A stretch of 6,272 bases of DNA from Rhizobiaceae bacterium (lineage in GTDB: Bacteria; Pseudomonadota; Alphaproteobacteria; Rhizobiales; Rhizobiaceae), in assembly GCA_028865845.1 (NCBI GenBank), contig JAGWJK010000275.1, positions 1 through 6,272 of the forward strand. Reading direction: 5' to 3'. Below, one piece after another: positions 5,352 through 6,272 of this stretch (its first letter is position 1; the number at the start of each line of letters is the position of its first letter). The translations under genes were made by a program, and so were the position numbers. The notes below the pieces were generated by a model. That model had not been told where the DNA came from, searched no databases, and saw only the letters and a list, made by a program, of their open reading frames with translations.

Positions 5352-5400
5352 CAGCGATGGAGGAGTTTCCATACAATCAGACGGGGCCAGGAGACTGATA

Positions 5401-5973
5401 ATGGCAAAGAATGAGGGCCAGATCGTAATCAAGAAATATGCCAATCGCCGCCTCTATAACACCGGCACCAGCACGTACGTTACGTTGGATGACCTGGCGG
5501 AAATGGTAAAAAAGGGAGAGGAATTTACAGTCCAGGATGCGAAGAGCGGGGAGGATATTACCCATTCCGTCCTGACGCAGATCATTTTCGAACAGGAATC
5601 GAAGACCGGCAACACGCTTCTGCCGATCTCCTTCCTGCGACAGTTGATCGGCTATTACGGCGATCAGATGCAGATGGTGGTGCCGAGTTTCCTTGAGCAT
5701 TCCATGCGTGCTTTCACCGAACAGCAGGCGCAGATGCGCGAGCAGGTCAACCGCGCCTTCGGCGAAACGCCGCTCGGCAAAAACCTGCAACTGCCGATCC
5801 AGATGGTCGAAGAACAGGTGCGCCGCAACACTGAAATGTTCCAGCAGGCGATGCAGATGTTTTCACCCTTCATGAAGCCGCCGGCAAAGGAAACCCGGAA
5901 GGCGGAGGCAAAGGACATCGACGAGCTGAAGGAACAGCTGCGCGCCATGCAGAACAAGCTGGACAGCCTTTAA
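5401..5973 (+). CDS. phaR: PHB synthesis/granule regulator PhaR (AniA), 190 aa
   Basis: Transcriptional repressor that binds both DNA and PHB granules; known members repress phasin genes and their own gene and are released when PHB accumulates. In rhizobia the gene is also called aniA and affects carbon flow and exopolysaccharide. The N-terminal PHB accumulation regulator domain (residues about 8-68) has the typical IKKYANRRLYNTGTSTYVTL start. It is followed by a granule-binding region with LLPISFLRQLIGYYGDQMQ (73-91) and Gln/Met-rich helices, and a short C-terminal coiled coil (about 172-190, DELKEQLRAMQNKL). AGGAG lies 7 nt before the ATG, fixing this start; a 40-residue upstream extension in the same frame has no Shine-Dalgarno and no family similarity. 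Divergent from phbA and convergent with the next gene. Confidence 0.95.
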   Translation: MAKNEGQIVIKKYANRRLYNTGTSTYVTLDDLAEMVKKGEEFTVQDAKSGEDITHSVLTQIIFEQESKTGNTLLPISFLRQLIGYYGDQMQMVVPSFLEHSMRAFTEQQAQMREQVNRAFGETPLGKNLQLPIQMVEEQVRRNTEMFQQAMQMFSPFMKPPAKETRKAEAKDIDELKEQLRAMQNKLDSL

Positions 5974-5983
5974 AAGGCGTCCT

Positions 5984-6002
5984 TCTCCTCCTGGAGAGGA
6001 GA
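5984..6002. repeat. Inverted repeat after phaR
   Basis: TCTCCTC (5984-5990) pairs with GAGGAGA (5996-6002) around a 5-nt loop, 10 nt after the phaR stop. There is no T-run downstream. It may contribute to 3'-end formation of phaR mRNA. Confidence 0.4.
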
Positions 6003-6011
6003 TATCAGCTC

Positions 6012-6036
6012 GCCCGGCGCCACTGCGTCGCCGGGC
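6012..6036. terminator. GC-rich stem-loop in the phaR convergent intergenic region
   Basis: GCCCGGCG (6012-6019) pairs perfectly with CGCCGGGC (6029-6036) around a 9-nt loop. It is the strongest structure between the convergent genes and could stop transcripts from both sides. No U-tract is present on either strand, so termination by this element is inferred from position and stability only. Confidence 0.4.
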
Positions 6037-6042
6037 AGCACT

Positions 6043-6072
6043 CGGCAAGATCCCGAGATCCCGTGCTTGCCG
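6043..6072. repeat. Inverted repeat next to the 3' end of the membrane-protein gene
   Basis: CGGCAAG (6043-6049) pairs with CTTGCCG (6066-6072) around a 16-nt loop that itself contains ATCCCG twice. It lies 8 nt beyond the stop codon of the minus-strand gene and may be part of its 3' end. Confidence 0.35.
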
Positions 6073-6079
6073 CGATAAC

Positions 6080-6272
6080 TCACAGGCCGATCGAGACATC
6101 CCTCCCGGCCGAGCGGATCGAGACCGTGAAACCGCCGATAACATCGACGAAGGCGACGGTCATCAGGATGAAGAAGGTCTGCGTCGCCGCGTTCTGCACC
6201 AGCAGGAATTCGACCAGATAGGCGATGAACACCAGCAACGAGAGCATATGATTGAGCAGCGAGCCCGAGCCG
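6080..6272 (-). CDS. C-terminal 63 residues of an unidentified membrane protein (partial)
   Basis: The frame enters from the right edge and ends at TGA (6082-6080). It shows two hydrophobic segments: one around MLSLLVFIAYLVEFLLV, then a short polar turn QNAATQ, then one around TFFILMTVAFVDVIGGFTV. A short tail with charged residues, SIRSAGRDVSIGL, follows. This indicates an integral inner-membrane protein whose last two helices are seen here. The family is not recognised and the start is outside the window. It converges on phaR with 106 nt between stop codons. Confidence 0.75.
   Translation of the reverse strand, partial: GSGSLLNHMLSLLVFIAYLVEFLLVQNAATQTFFILMTVAFVDVIGGFTVSIRSAGRDVSIGL

Noticed and set aside
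5281..5400. N-terminal extension of PhaR by 40 residues
   Set aside because: The extension has no Shine-Dalgarno, spans the probable promoter and has no family similarity, while AGGAG precedes the ATG at 5401 at the correct distance.

Overview
The window looks like a chromosomal segment of a Rhizobium-type alphaproteobacterium (Rhizobium/Agrobacterium/Sinorhizobium relatives). The evidence is the high-GC coding sequence and the phbA-phbB operon divergent from the PHB regulator aniA/phaR, a known rhizobial arrangement. A Suv3-like helicase lies close by, there is a DUF3309-type mini-protein gene, and an EcfG/RpoE2-type promoter motif is present.

Layout from left to right: (1) 1-1051, minus strand, the first 350 residues of a Suv3/MgpS-like SF2 helicase that runs off the left edge. 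(2) 1052-2242, about 1.19 kb with no convincing gene but highly structured. It carries four copies of a roughly 60-bp module with rigid internal spacing, twenty GANTC (CcrM methylation) sites in 784 bp against six in the other 5.5 kb, two exact TTAACCAT octamers (CtrA-type) and one near-consensus DnaA box. (3) 2243-3056, plus strand, three small envelope-protein genes: a 51-aa DUF3309-like protein, an 84-aa glycine-zipper lipoprotein and a 57-aa single-TM protein. The first two sit behind a GGAAC-N18-TT (EcfG/RpoE2-like) promoter, and a good intrinsic terminator follows the lipoprotein. (4) 3128-5160, minus strand, phbA then phbB, the first two enzymes of poly-3-hydroxybutyrate synthesis. (5) 5161-5400, a divergent regulatory region. 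(6) 5401-5973, plus strand, the PHB-granule-sensing regulator PhaR/AniA. (7) 5974-6079, a convergent intergenic region with several inverted repeats. (8) 6080-6272, minus strand, the C-terminus of an unidentified membrane protein.

PhbA condenses two acetyl-CoA molecules to acetoacetyl-CoA, and PhbB reduces this to (R)-3-hydroxybutyryl-CoA, the substrate of the PHB synthase encoded elsewhere. PhaR/AniA normally represses phasin genes and its own gene until it is titrated onto PHB granules, and it shares its 5' region with phbA. The small envelope genes are probably unrelated stress-response genes.

The most unusual part is 1233-2067. The four repeats share GAACGAATCG and GACGAATC, an exact 26-nt gap, then GTTC and a CTATAT-like -10. 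This could be four tandem activated promoters (possibly small-RNA genes) or an iteron-like protein-binding array controlled by adenine methylation. No family name is recognised for it.
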